A stretch of DNA of 64,000 nucleotides from JAXLYE01 sp046351595 (GCA_046351595.1 JAXLYE010000006.1:558001-622000); one strand, 5' to 3'. Numbered from the stretch's first letter, positions 8,139 through 20,248 are shown. The notes: generated from the letters alone by a model not told the origin. Made by a program: numbers and translations.

Positions 8139-9281
8139 ATGGTGAACACATCGACTGCATCTGTTGGCGAAGCTTCCGACACAAATCGCATGGCCTGGCG
8201 CGGCCAGGCCGGTCACTACGAAGTCTGGTTCCTCACCGTCGTCCATCGCGCCACGCAGACCGGGTTCTGGCTGCGCTACACGCTCGAGTCTCCCGACCCC
8301 CTGCACGGCGCCCCGTACGCCGAGCTGTGGTTCGCCCGCAGTGACGGCCGCGACCCCGGCCGCACCTTCGGCATCCACCGCCGCTTCCCGATCACCGAGC
8401 TGCAGGCCCAGCACCACCCCTTCGCGCTGCGCATCAGCGACGCCGAGCTCGGTCCGGATCGGGCGAGCGGGCGGATCAGCTCAAGTGGCCAGCCAGGCAC
8501 CCAGTCGAGCGGGCACAGCGTCCGCTGGGATCTGCAGTGGCACCCGGCGCCGCGCTCGCACACGCTCCTGCCGAGCGGGCTCTATGGCAGCTGGATGAAC
8601 ATCGCCGAGACGCTCGTCCTGTCGCCGAACCACAGCATCCACGTCTCCGGCTCGATCGAGGTCGACGGCGAGGTCTTCGATCTGCAGGACGCGCCGGCCG
8701 GCCAGTCGCACCTGTGGGGACGCAAGCACGCCTACGCCTGGGCCTGGGGCCGCTGCAACGCCTTCGACCTCGAGAGTCTGCCGCGCAGCGCCGGCAACCC
8801 CGACGAGCGCATCGAGCGCCCGCTCACCCGCCCGTCCGCGACCGTGCTCGAGGCGCTGACCGTGCGCATGCGGCGCGGTCCGGTGGTGCTGCCGCTGACG
8901 CTGGTCTCGGTCTACCCCGACGGCCTCGACGGCGACGAGGTGGCGTTCAAGGAGTTCCGCGATCTGCCGCTCACCCGCGCCGACTTCCGCACCGGCAGCT
9001 ACAGCCTGACCGCGCGCGGGCTGACCACCCAGATCGAGGCGCAGTTCTCGTGCTCGGCCGACGACATGCTGCGCACCGAGTACATCGATCCCGACGGCGC
9101 GCCGGCCTACAACCACTTCGCCGGCGCCGCCGCCTGCCGCCTGGTCCTGTCGCGGCGCATCGGCCCCGGCGCCCCCTGGCGCATCTTCAAGGAGCTGCGC
9201 ACCGAGCGCGGCGCCCAGTTCGAGTGGGCGGGCCGCGCCGGTGACTCCCTGGTCAAGAAGCACCACATCCTGGTCGAGTAA
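8139..9281 (+). CDS. CrtC/tocopherol-cyclase-like (AttH) protein
   Basis: A 380-residue protein when started at the ATG at 8139; in-frame ATGs at 8046 and 8190 are alternatives. The sequence is beta-rich without a signal peptide. The central part (SGLYGSW...HLWGRKHAYAWAWGRCNAF) resembles the paired lipocalin-like barrels of hydroxyneurosporene synthase (CrtC), AttH and tocopherol cyclase, where a WG..+....W.W..CN.F pattern is typical. Family members act on hydrophobic isoprenoid or lipid substrates. No carotenoid gene is nearby, so the substrate is unknown. A response regulator gene follows 70 bp downstream on the same strand. Confidence 0.65.
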   Translation: MVNTSTASVGEASDTNRMAWRGQAGHYEVWFLTVVHRATQTGFWLRYTLESPDPLHGAPYAELWFARSDGRDPGRTFGIHRRFPITELQAQHHPFALRISDAELGPDRASGRISSSGQPGTQSSGHSVRWDLQWHPAPRSHTLLPSGLYGSWMNIAETLVLSPNHSIHVSGSIEVDGEVFDLQDAPAGQSHLWGRKHAYAWAWGRCNAFDLESLPRSAGNPDERIERPLTRPSATVLEALTVRMRRGPVVLPLTLVSVYPDGLDGDEVAFKEFRDLPLTRADFRTGSYSLTARGLTTQIEAQFSCSADDMLRTEYIDPDGAPAYNHFAGAAACRLVLSRRIGPGAPWRIFKELRTERGAQFEWAGRAGDSLVKKHHILVE

Positions 9282-9351
9282 CCTCGGCCGAGCAGCTCGA
9301 CCCGTCCGGCCGCCCCGACCCGTCGCACTGCGATCGAAGAGGACCCGCAGC

Positions 9352-9786
9352 ATGAGCAGCACGGCCAGCGTCGACGCCAGGTCGCTGACGATCCTCCTGG
9401 TGGACGACGACGACATCGACGTCATGAACGTCCAGCGGGCCCTCAAGAAGGCCGGCCTCGAGACGCCGCTTTACATCGCCGGAGACGGGGTGGCGGCGCT
9501 GGAGCTCCTGCGCTCGGGGTCGCTGCCGACGCGGCGCCTGCTGGTGCTGCTCGACATCAACATGCCCAAGATGAACGGCATCGAGTTCCTGCGCGCGATC
9601 CGCAAGGACCCGACGCTGAAGTCGCTGTGCGTGGTGGTGCTGACGACCTCGAACGAGGAGCGCGACCGCATCGAGGCCTACCAGCTCAACGTCGCGGGCT
9701 ACCTGCTGAAGCCGGTCACCTTCCACAACTTCGTCGAGGTCCTTTTGACCCTGAACCGCTACTGGCAGCTCATGGAGATGCCGTAG
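9352..9786 (+). CDS. single-domain response regulator (CheY/Rcp1-like)
   Basis: A 144-residue receiver domain without an output domain. The acidic pocket is DDDD at 18-21, the phospho-acceptor is Asp69 (VLLDINMPKMNG), the conserved Thr lies in LTTS at 97-100 and the Lys is at 120 (YLLKP). It resembles Rcp1-type regulators that serve phytochrome-like kinases. The ATG at 9352 follows GAAGAGGA with 8 nt spacing; the longer in-frame extension upstream overlaps the previous gene and was rejected. No partner kinase lies next to it. It could work through phosphotransfer or by binding a target protein. Confidence 0.9.
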   Translation: MSSTASVDARSLTILLVDDDDIDVMNVQRALKKAGLETPLYIAGDGVAALELLRSGSLPTRRLLVLLDINMPKMNGIEFLRAIRKDPTLKSLCVVVLTTSNEERDRIEAYQLNVAGYLLKPVTFHNFVEVLLTLNRYWQLMEMP

Positions 9787-9829
9787 CCAGCGCCGCGGAG
9801 CGGGTCGGCTTCCGGGGCCGGGCCCGGGC

Positions 9830-10693
9830 TCAGCGGTTCGGCTCGTGGCGCCGCGGCGGCGCGTGCAGCTCGCGCAGCGTCATCTCGCGCGCCAGAGTGA
9901 AGGCGGTCGGCCCCGGGTGCAGGTTGAAGGGCGAGAGCCGAGGCAGCCGCGGCTCGTGCAAAAGGTACATCTCGGGCCAGGTCGGCACGTGGTTCTGCCC
10001 ACGCCACAGCCGCCGCCACGGCGAGTGCGTCGGCAGGTGGTGGAACAGCAGCCGCGCCCCCGGCGTCGCCGTCGAGATCCCCGGCCGATCCGAGATGCCG
10101 CCGTCGAGGTAGCGGGCCTCACCGATGCGCACCGGCTGGAACATGCCCGGGAAGCTGCACGAGGCGCGGATCGCCATCGCCAGGTCGCCTTCGTCGAGGA
10201 CCGCGGTGCGCAGCGTCTTCAGGTCGAAGGCGGCGACGCGCACCGGCACGCGGCACTGCTCGAAGCGGGACACCCCGAGATCGCTCAGCGCCTGCCGCAC
10301 CAGAGCATCGAACGCCGCCCCGCGCAGCAGGCCCGCGCCGGTCGCATCCTCGGGCACGAGCGCGCTGCGCAGGCGCTGTGGCAGGAAGCTGCCGATGCGG
10401 GCGCCCGGCCCCTCCTCGCCCAGGTAGAAGCCCAGCCCCAGCGTCGGGTCCGCGTCCCAGAACGAGTTCCGCCGCAGCGCGAACAGCTCCTTCTGGATCC
10501 GCGCCGCCGACACGCCGGCGCCCCACAGCCCGGCGATCAGCGCCCCCGCGCTCGAGCCGCCGATGCGCGCCGGCACCAGCCCGACCTCTTCCAGCGCCGC
10601 GACCACGCCCGTGTGCGCATAAAACCCGAAGAAGCCCGAGGAAAGCACGAGCTCGAACGGCTCGGCCCGCAGCAGATCCAGCAGCGTCGACAT
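9830..10693 (-). CDS. patatin-like phospholipase
   Basis: A 287-residue patatin-family lipid acyl hydrolase. The nucleophile elbow GGSSAG places the catalytic Ser at 48, and the second member of the dyad is the Asp in YLDGGISD near residue 192. The usual GGGxxG oxyanion motif is replaced by a looser SSGFFGFYAHTG. The ATG at 10693 was chosen because the family starts just before the ELVLSSG strand; the longer open frame upstream is Arg/Ser-rich and not credible. There is no signal peptide, so the protein is probably cytoplasmic or delivered otherwise. It lies 70 bp behind the MoxR-DUF58-VWA operon and may be its fourth gene. Confidence 0.88.
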   Translation of the reverse strand: MSTLLDLLRAEPFELVLSSGFFGFYAHTGVVAALEEVGLVPARIGGSSAGALIAGLWGAGVSAARIQKELFALRRNSFWDADPTLGLGFYLGEEGPGARIGSFLPQRLRSALVPEDATGAGLLRGAAFDALVRQALSDLGVSRFEQCRVPVRVAAFDLKTLRTAVLDEGDLAMAIRASCSFPGMFQPVRIGEARYLDGGISDRPGISTATPGARLLFHHLPTHSPWRRLWRGQNHVPTWPEMYLLHEPRLPRLSPFNLHPGPTAFTLAREMTLRELHAPPRRHEPNR

Positions 10694-10763
10694 CGGCGCG
10701 CATGCTACCAGCGCCACGGCCCAGGCGCCTCCGACTTCGCCGCGCAGCGACGGGAAACGCCGC

Positions 10764-12977
10764 CTAGCGCTGGCGCAGCAAGAGGGCCTCGCCGACCAGG
10801 AAGACCAGGAGCAGCGCGCCGAGCGAGTGCCACAGCTCGACCCTGCGCCGCGGCGCACTGCCCTGCCCCACCGCCGGCGTGCGCTGCGCCAGCGGCCGCG
10901 TCAGCTGCTGCACCCGCTGCTGCGGCGCGGCCTGCAGATCGGTCTCGAGCGGATCGATGTTGGCGACGAAGTACTCCGACGGCCGCGGGCGCAGCAGGCC
11001 GCCATCGCCGCCGGCCGCGACGCGGTACAGCCCCGGCTCGACGGTGTGCAGGAAGCTCAGCACCTGCCGCCCCGAGAGGCGATCGAACAGCCGCTTCTGC
11101 CCCGACGGCAGCGTGACCTCGACGCGGGTGTCGCCGGACTGCAGGCGGATGTCGCGCGGCTGCCCGATCAGCGTCGGCTGCTCGGTCTCGCGCAGCGGCT
11201 CGCGCGACAGGTAGCGCACCGCCTGCTGCAACAGCGGCAGGAACGCGGGCTGGATCGGCAGGCTGTTCCAGTCGCGATCCAGCGTCGAGGTGAACAGCAG
11301 AACCTTGCCGCGCCCGAGCGTGCGCTCGACCAGGGCCGGCGCGCCGCTCTCGAACGACAGCACCACGGTCGCGCCCTCGGCGGCGCTGCGCGGCGTCGGC
11401 TTGAGCAGGAAGTAGCGATCGAAGCGCGCCGAGAGCAGCGACTCGCTGGCCCGGCCGACGCCGAAGGGCACGAGGATGGGGTGGCGGCGATCGATGCGGC
11501 CCAGGTGCTCGCCCGGCCCGCTCGGTGCGGACTCGCCGCTCGCCTCGCTGGCCGCCTCGCGGCTCGAGCGCGCCACCGGCCCGGTCGTCTTCACCACCGC
11601 CAGCGGCTGCGGCAGAAGGTCCCCGAGCGCGCCGTTGTACGCGTCGACATCGACGTTGTCGCCGAGCGCGATGAACAGGCCGCCGCCCTTCTGCACATAC
11701 GCCTTGAGCGGCGCGAGCAGGCGCTGCACCTCGTCGGCCTTGGCGTTGACCAGAAAGACCGCGTCCAGATCCCCGAGCGTCGGCGTCGCCTCGTCGAGCG
11801 GCTGCGTCGTCACCTGGATGCCGGTGTCCTCGCGCTCGCCGGGCCGCAGCGCCATCTCGAGGTAGAAGGCCTCGTCGTCGCGCCGCAGCGTCCGCGGATC
11901 GCCGTCGAGGACGAGCACGCGCAGGGTCCGCTGCACCTCGACGCGCAGGTGGCGCTCGTCGTCCTCTGGCAGAAGATCGGGATCCAGGCGCACGCTGACG
12001 TGGTGCAGGCCGGGCGGGCTCGTGGGCGGCGGCGGCGCGCCCGTGCCCTCGGTGGCCGCGTCGGGCGGCGGCTGCAGGATGTGCACGAAGCGCTTCACCG
12101 CGTGGCCGCGCGCCGGCAGATCGAGCAGCCCCTTGGCCACGGCGCGCCCGTCGACCAGCAGCGTGATCGGCAGCTCCTTGACGGGCATGTCGCCGTGGTT
12201 CGCGACCTCGGCGGTCACGCGCACCGCCCGCGGCCCCAGCGACAGCGCCGCGTCGGCGCGCACGTCGACGACCGCGCGGTTGGGCCGCGGCTTGCCCTCG
12301 CTGACGTCGATCACCGCGACCTCGATGTCGGGCGGCGGCTGCATGCCGGCCTCGATGGCGTGGACCGCTGCGTCGGTAATCAGGTACACGCGGCGCTGCG
12401 CCGTGCCGACGGTGTGCAGGATCTGCGCGGCGCGCTTCAGCGCCGTCGGCAGGTCGGTCCCGCGGAACGAGGGCTGCACCGCCGAGATGGCCGAGAACAG
12501 GCGCGCCCGATCCGCGGTCAGCTCCGGCACCGGCGCCGCCCCGCCGCGCGAGCCCAGCACCAGCGCCGCCTGCGCCCCCGGCGGCAGCGCGCCGACGAGC
12601 CGCGTCGCCTGGCGCTTGGCCTCGGCGAGCAGCGGATTGGCGCGACCCGACTCCTTCTGGCCGCGCAGCGACAGGCTGTCGTCGAGGACTAGCACCGCGC
12701 TCTGCGGCGCGCTGATCTGCGCCGGCAGGTCCGAGGTCGTCTCGATGTACGGCTTGGCCAGCAGAAGCGGCAGCGCCACCATCACCAGCACGCGCAGCAG
12801 CAGCAAGAGCAGGTGCCGGAGCCGCGTCCGCTGCGCCACCCGCCGATGGCTCGCCTGCAGGAGGAGCAGCGTCGGCAGCTTGCGGACCTTGGCGCGACGG
12901 CGGCCGTGCAGGTGGATGAGCACCGGCAGCGCGCCCAGCACCAGCAGGCCGGCGAACCACGGCGACAAAAGGTGCAC
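10764..12977 (-). CDS. BatA-like membrane protein with VWA-type domain
   Basis: A 737-residue protein. The N-terminus has the BatA pattern: a first membrane helix (PWFAGLLVLGALPVLIHL), the Arg-rich loop HGRRRAKVRKLPTLLLLQ and a second helix (LLLLLLRVLVMVALPLLLAKPY). A VWA-like domain follows (about 90-215), with the metal-site motif DDSLS at about residues 99-103. The middle is beta-sandwich and glutamine-amidotransferase-like, and a last membrane helix lies at the C-terminus. The GTG start has GGAGGT 5 nt upstream, inside the end of the DUF58 gene, with a 3-bp gap. MoxR, DUF58 and VWA sets act as chaperone-like complexes for envelope or metalloprotein maturation; the client here is unknown. 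Confidence 0.88.
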   Translation of the reverse strand: MHLLSPWFAGLLVLGALPVLIHLHGRRRAKVRKLPTLLLLQASHRRVAQRTRLRHLLLLLLRVLVMVALPLLLAKPYIETTSDLPAQISAPQSAVLVLDDSLSLRGQKESGRANPLLAEAKRQATRLVGALPPGAQAALVLGSRGGAAPVPELTADRARLFSAISAVQPSFRGTDLPTALKRAAQILHTVGTAQRRVYLITDAAVHAIEAGMQPPPDIEVAVIDVSEGKPRPNRAVVDVRADAALSLGPRAVRVTAEVANHGDMPVKELPITLLVDGRAVAKGLLDLPARGHAVKRFVHILQPPPDAATEGTGAPPPPTSPPGLHHVSVRLDPDLLPEDDERHLRVEVQRTLRVLVLDGDPRTLRRDDEAFYLEMALRPGEREDTGIQVTTQPLDEATPTLGDLDAVFLVNAKADEVQRLLAPLKAYVQKGGGLFIALGDNVDVDAYNGALGDLLPQPLAVVKTTGPVARSSREAASEASGESAPSGPGEHLGRIDRRHPILVPFGVGRASESLLSARFDRYFLLKPTPRSAAEGATVVLSFESGAPALVERTLGRGKVLLFTSTLDRDWNSLPIQPAFLPLLQQAVRYLSREPLRETEQPTLIGQPRDIRLQSGDTRVEVTLPSGQKRLFDRLSGRQVLSFLHTVEPGLYRVAAGGDGGLLRPRPSEYFVANIDPLETDLQAAPQQRVQQLTRPLAQRTPAVGQGSAPRRRVELWHSLGALLLVFLVGEALLLRQR

Positions 12978-12980
12978 GGG

Positions 12981-13964
<984 letters not shown>

Positions 13965-13972
13965 GCGGCCCC

Positions 13973-15070
<1,098 letters not shown>

Positions 15071-15160
15071 GGACGCATTGTGTCACAAGCGGCGCTCAAA
15101 TGGAGCGCCCGCCGCCACAATCTCGACGGAATCCATGGCAGACCGGCCGGCGGGCCGCGG

Positions 15161-16480
<1,320 letters not shown>

Positions 16481-16548
16481 GATGCAGGCGTTTATCACAG
16501 GACGGCGCCCTTACGCTACGATGAGGCATCGTCGTCAGGCTCGGAAAA

Positions 16549-18087
16549 GTGGCGCCCGCTCGTCGCGACAAGGACATGGACAGGGACCGCGGCGCGGGCA
16601 CGGACCGCGGCCAGGTTGCGGCCGTGCGGTTTCGGGGCCGCGGGGCCTCCGGGCGCGATCGCCTGCGGCGCGCGCGGCTCACGGTCGCGGTGGTGGCCGC
16701 GCTCGCCGAGCTTGCGGGGCGCGGGCCGAGCGGGCAGCCGGGGACGCGCCCAGCGCGGGCCGAGGAGGTGGCGGTGACCGTCGACGCCGACGTCGAGCTG
16801 CGGCTGTCGTCGCCGCCGACGCTGCCGCTGCTGGGGCCGCGCTTCGCGCCGGTGACGCTCGATCTGTTCCTGCCCTTCGGCGGCCGATTCAGCGACAGCG
16901 CGTTCAAGCTGGCGATGCGAATCGCGCGCGAGTCGGCGGGCGGGGACGTGCGGGTGCAGTGGCGACCGACGCTGGGCTCGCCGGTGGCCGAGCGCGGGGC
17001 CGAGGCCGCGTGGGAGGCGTGCCGGCAACAGCCCGGGCGCTGCTTCCCGTTTCTCGAGCAGCTCTACCTCCACCCCGAGTGGCTGCAGCCCGGCCGCGAG
17101 CCCGAGGAGCTGCTGCTCGGAGCGGCGCAGCGCCACGGGCTGGACGCGGCGCGGTTTGGTCGCGCCCTGACCCAGCACAGCCACCGCGGCCGGCTGAACG
17201 CGCTGTGGCAGGCGCAGCGCGACGTGGTCCGCCTACCGCCGGAGATCTGGGTGAACGGCCGGCGCCTGCGCAGCGGCTTCATCGAGCTGCAGCTCGCGGC
17301 CGAGGTCGATCGGCAGCTGGTTCGGGCGCAGAAGGCGCTGAGCGAGGGCGCGCGGCTGAGCGAGATCTACGATCAGATGCTCGCGGAGGAGCGCAGCGGG
17401 CGCAGCGACCTGCCGAGCTCGATCCGCACGCTGTCCGCGCCGCTCACGTCGCCGCGCTCGCCGCTGGTGCGGCCGACCGCGGTCGAGCGTGAGCCGCGCC
17501 GCGGCCTGCCCCGCCTCGACCTGGCGAGCGCCCCGAGCCGCGGCCCGCGCATCGCGCCGGTGACCCTGGTCCTCGTCGGCAGCATCGATGCGTACGCGAC
17601 GTTCTCGCTGGCGCGCGCCGCGACCGAGATCTGGCAGCGGCACGCGGATCAGGTCCGCTTCTGCTACCTGCACGCGCCGCGCAGCGAGATGAGCCGCCAC
17701 TTCGCCGAGCTGTTGGCGCAGGCGGCGATGCTGGATCCGGAGCAGTTCTGGCGCAGCTTCGACGCGCTCGTCGAGCTCTTGCCGCGGCGCTTCCTGCTGC
17801 GCCAGCGCGACGTCGAGGACGTGCTGCGCCGGTTCGGCGATCTGCAGCGCATCGAGGCGGCGCTGGCGAGCAAGCAGGCCGCGGCCGTGGTGCAGCACGA
17901 CCTGGAGCAGGTGCGCCGCCTGGGCATCGAGTACGCGCCGCTCATCCTGGTGAACGGGCGACCGGTGCGCGGGGCCACTCAGGTCGATGTGCTGGAGCGG
18001 GTGGTGAAGGAGGAGCTGTCGCTCGGGCTGCTGTCGCGGCTCAGGCGGCCGCCGCCGCGCGAAGAGCTGGGCTGGCTGACGCGCTGA
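16549..18087 (+). CDS. tandem thioredoxin-fold (DsbA-like) protein lacking CXXC
   Basis: A 512-residue protein. A basic N-terminus and a hydrophobic stretch (LTVAVVAALAELAG) suggest export or a membrane anchor. Two DsbA-like domains follow, at about 80-275 and 325-495. Each begins with the expected strand (APVTLDLFLPFGGRFS; APVTLVLVGSIDAYAT) and ends with a cis-Pro-containing segment (LPPEIWVNGRRL; YAPLILVNGRPV). At both places where DsbA has CPYC, the cysteines are absent. It is therefore unlikely to be an oxidoreductase and more likely a binding or chaperone-like protein. The GTG at 16549 and the ATG at 16576 are both possible starts. It is divergent from fabF. Confidence 0.7.
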   Translation: MAPARRDKDMDRDRGAGTDRGQVAAVRFRGRGASGRDRLRRARLTVAVVAALAELAGRGPSGQPGTRPARAEEVAVTVDADVELRLSSPPTLPLLGPRFAPVTLDLFLPFGGRFSDSAFKLAMRIARESAGGDVRVQWRPTLGSPVAERGAEAAWEACRQQPGRCFPFLEQLYLHPEWLQPGREPEELLLGAAQRHGLDAARFGRALTQHSHRGRLNALWQAQRDVVRLPPEIWVNGRRLRSGFIELQLAAEVDRQLVRAQKALSEGARLSEIYDQMLAEERSGRSDLPSSIRTLSAPLTSPRSPLVRPTAVEREPRRGLPRLDLASAPSRGPRIAPVTLVLVGSIDAYATFSLARAATEIWQRHADQVRFCYLHAPRSEMSRHFAELLAQAAMLDPEQFWRSFDALVELLPRRFLLRQRDVEDVLRRFGDLQRIEAALASKQAAAVVQHDLEQVRRLGIEYAPLILVNGRPVRGATQVDVLERVVKEELSLGLLSRLRRPPPREELGWLTR

Positions 18088-18114
18088 GCCCGCGGGAGGC
18101 TCGGCAGGCCCGGG

Positions 18115-19110
18115 CTAGCGGCGGCCCCAGCCGGCGTGGTGCATGGGCGCCTGGTACACCGGGGCGCGGTAAGCCGGCGCGCTCACCGCGGGCGCGCGGT
18201 ACACGGGCGGCGCGCTCACCACCGGCGAGCGGTAGACCGGCGGCGCGCTCATCACCGGCGAGCGGTACACGGGCGGCGCGCTCATCACCGGCGAGCGGTA
18301 CACGGGCGGCGCGCTCACCACCGGCGAGCGGTAGACCGGGCCGCCGTAGACCGGCGGGCGGTAGGCCGGCGCGCCATAGCCCGGCGGACGGTACACCGGG
18401 CCGCCGTAGACCGGCGGGCGGTAGGCCGGCGCGCCGTAGACCGGCGGACGGTACACCGGGCCGCCATAGACCGGCGGACGGTAGGCCGGCGCGCCATAGA
18501 CCGGCGCGTAGGGGCGGCGCCAGCCCCAGCCCACGTAGACCGGGTTCGGGCGCAGCGAGTAGTACCGACCGCCGGAGTACCAGCGACGGTAGTAGCCGTC
18601 AAAGTAGCTGGTGTACAGCGGCCGCTGCGAGTAATACGCCGGGCCCCAGCCGCCGGTGTAGACGTAGGAGCCGGCCTGCATCGCGAAGCCGACGCCGATG
18701 GGCGCGAACAGGTGGCGGTGCGCCCAGCCCATGTAGCAGAAGCCGCCGCCGTGCGCGTCGTCGAGCGGGTGGTGACCGGCGTACATATAGCCCGGGCTCT
18801 GGTAGCCGAAGTCGGCCGGGTCACCGACGAAGTACGCGTAGCCGTTCGAGAAGCGGAACAGGTGCTGATCGAACACCGGGTACGGGTGATCGTGCGCGCC
18901 CTCGGCGTTGCAGAACCCGCCGCCCTGATCGTGCGGGATCGGGTGGGCGCCGAAGTAGCCGAAGCTCGACTGCTCGGGCGCGTACCCGACGTTGGGGTCC
19001 TGGTACTCGGGGCCCGCGACCTGGTCGGCGGGGTACTCCTGCGCCTGGACCGAAGCGGGAGCCAGCGCGGCAACCAGCAGAGCAGCGAGTCCAACGAGTG
19101 TAGTCTTCAT
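18115..19110 (-). CDS. exported Tyr/Pro-rich repeat protein
   Basis: A 331-residue protein with a clear signal peptide (MKTTLVGLAALLVAALAPASVQA). The first half is rich in Gly, His, Tyr and Phe, with two similar GGGFC motifs (DQGGGFCNAEGAHDH; DAHGGGFCYMGWAHRH), each followed by His-rich segments. This suggests an internal duplication, possibly metal-binding. The second half is a repeat region: 20-residue units of the type PVYRPPVYGAPAYRPPVYGG, then 11-residue units SAPPVYRSPVM. GGAGG lies 8 nt before the ATG at 19110. No family is recognised. The composition recalls extracellular structural or adhesive proteins. Confidence 0.8.
   Translation of the reverse strand: MKTTLVGLAALLVAALAPASVQAQEYPADQVAGPEYQDPNVGYAPEQSSFGYFGAHPIPHDQGGGFCNAEGAHDHPYPVFDQHLFRFSNGYAYFVGDPADFGYQSPGYMYAGHHPLDDAHGGGFCYMGWAHRHLFAPIGVGFAMQAGSYVYTGGWGPAYYSQRPLYTSYFDGYYRRWYSGGRYYSLRPNPVYVGWGWRRPYAPVYGAPAYRPPVYGGPVYRPPVYGAPAYRPPVYGGPVYRPPGYGAPAYRPPVYGGPVYRSPVVSAPPVYRSPVMSAPPVYRSPVMSAPPVYRSPVVSAPPVYRAPAVSAPAYRAPVYQAPMHHAGWGRR
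18212..18500. repeat. 33-bp and 60-bp coding repeats
   Basis: Inside the Tyr/Pro-rich gene. Four nearly identical 33-bp units lie at 18212-18244, 18245-18277, 18278-18310 and 18311-18343, each encoding SAPPVYRSPVM-type units. They adjoin longer 60-bp units (to about 18500) encoding PVYRPPVYGAPAYRPPVYGG-like repeats. All keep the frame. Confidence 0.85.
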
Positions 19111-19426
19111 GGCGATGCCTCCTGCCTGGGACTGATGCGATGCGCGGGCCAACCGGAAGAGCGCTCGCAACGAGTCGCCCCTGGCAGCTAGTTCTCGACG
19201 GAGAACGGCCGTTTGTTGTGGCGCTTGAATAAAGCGCGTTGCGAACTAGAGGCGGCACCGTGAACGCACAGACACAGTCGAGCGCCCGAGCCGGCGAAGA
19301 AACGGTCCGGCCAATCTCCGACGCAGGCGACACACCACAGGCACCCCAGGCAGGGAGCCCGCGCCGCGCCGCTGCGTCGACGAAATTTCTTGCGCTGCTT
19401 GCCCGGGCTCTGCTAGGCGAACTCAT
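19111..19426. other. divergent intergenic region with stem-loops
   Basis: About 315 bp between the Tyr/Pro-rich gene (minus) and the DUF882 gene (plus). It holds several inverted repeats (19188-19249). A short frame from GTG 19260 to TGA 19430 overlaps the DUF882 ATG by ATGA, but its sequence is low-complexity and no family is seen, so it is not called. Confidence 0.4.
19188..19249 (+). promoter_or_regulatory. competing inverted repeats, possible attenuator or operator
   Basis: An outer pair CTAGTTC (19188-19194) and GAACTAG (19243-19249) can pair. An alternative hairpin GTTCTC-GACG-GAGAAC (19191-19206) uses the same left bases, so the two are mutually exclusive. A second hairpin, GCGCTT-GAATA-AAGCGC (19221-19237), sits inside the outer pair. 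This may be a folded leader or a pair of operator sites; the sequence alone does not decide. Confidence 0.3.
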
Positions 19427-20248
19427 ATGAAGCGCTGGTGCAGGCTGCTCGTGTTCGTGACCGGGGTGAGCATGCTCGTCATGCCTCCCGCGGTCGGAGC
19501 GGTGCACGCCGCAACCAAGCCCGCGCCGCCGCCTGCCTCGCGCTCCGTGTCGCGCAAGCCGGCCGCGGCCAAGCCAGCCGCCAAGGCGCCCGCGATCGCG
19601 GCTCACCCGGCCGGCAAGGCCCAGCCTGCGTCGTCCCCGCGCGGTCAGAAGGTCAGCGCCCGCACCCCGGCACGTGGTCGAGCGGCGGCGCGCCCGCCGG
19701 TGATCGCGCTCGAGCACCTGACCACGCACGCGGCCTTCAGCCTGCGCCCCGACCTGCCGAGCGGCGGCTTCTCGGCCCAGCAGATGAAGAGCCTGTCGGC
19801 GCTGCTGCGCTGCCACCACACCGGCCAGCGCCACGCCATCAACCGCCGCCTCGCCGAGATCCTCTACTCGACGGCGCGCCACTACCACAACGCCAAGCTC
19901 TTCATCGTCGCCGGCTACCGCGCCCCGCGCATCGCCCAAAAGAAGGGCAACCCCAAGAGCCCGCACAAGCGCGGCGTCGCCTGCGACTTCCAGGTCAGCG
20001 GCGTGGCCAACGAGGAGGTCCGCGACTTCCTGCGCGGCACCTTCCGCAACATCGGCGTCGGCTACTACCCCAACTCGGGCTTCATCCACGTCGACGTCGG
20101 CCGCAAGCGCGACGCCTACTGGATCGACTACTCGTCGCCCGGCCAGCCCGCGCGCTACACCGCCCAGACCGAAGTGACCGAGCAGACCGCGCCCCGCCCC
20201 CTTGCCGCCGCCAGCGGCCCGAGCGATAACGAGACCGAGTCCGAGTAA
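19427..20248 (+). CDS. exported DUF882/peptidase M15-like protein
   Basis: A 273-residue protein with a signal peptide (RLLVFVTGVSMLVMPPAVGAVHA), an Ala/Pro/Lys-rich linker (about 30-90) and a DUF882 (YcbK-like, M15 fold) domain (about 95-240). Zinc-site motifs are seen: SPHKRGVACDFQV gives His and Asp ligands, and GFIHVDVG gives the last His. Related proteins act on peptidoglycan cross-links or peptides in the periplasm. The domain is complete, so activity is plausible. The tail after residue 245 is Pro/Ala/acidic and low-complexity. The lipoprotein gene follows 52 bp downstream on the same strand. Confidence 0.85.
   Translation: MKRWCRLLVFVTGVSMLVMPPAVGAVHAATKPAPPPASRSVSRKPAAAKPAAKAPAIAAHPAGKAQPASSPRGQKVSARTPARGRAAARPPVIALEHLTTHAAFSLRPDLPSGGFSAQQMKSLSALLRCHHTGQRHAINRRLAEILYSTARHYHNAKLFIVAGYRAPRIAQKKGNPKSPHKRGVACDFQVSGVANEEVRDFLRGTFRNIGVGYYPNSGFIHVDVGRKRDAYWIDYSSPGQPARYTAQTEVTEQTAPRPLAAASGPSDNETESE

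Noticed and set aside
9830..10858. Patatin gene with start at 10858
   Set aside because: The extra 55 residues are Arg/Ser/Cys-rich and unlike the family; the ATG at 10693 gives a normal N-terminus.
16481..16498. GTG start of fabF at 16498
   Set aside because: It adds six residues before the usual MRRRVVVTGIG start and has no better ribosome-binding site.
19260..19430. Short frame of about 56 codons overlapping the DUF882 start (ATGA)
   Set aside because: The overlap and an AGAGGCGG sequence were suggestive, but the peptide is low-complexity and has no recognisable feature.
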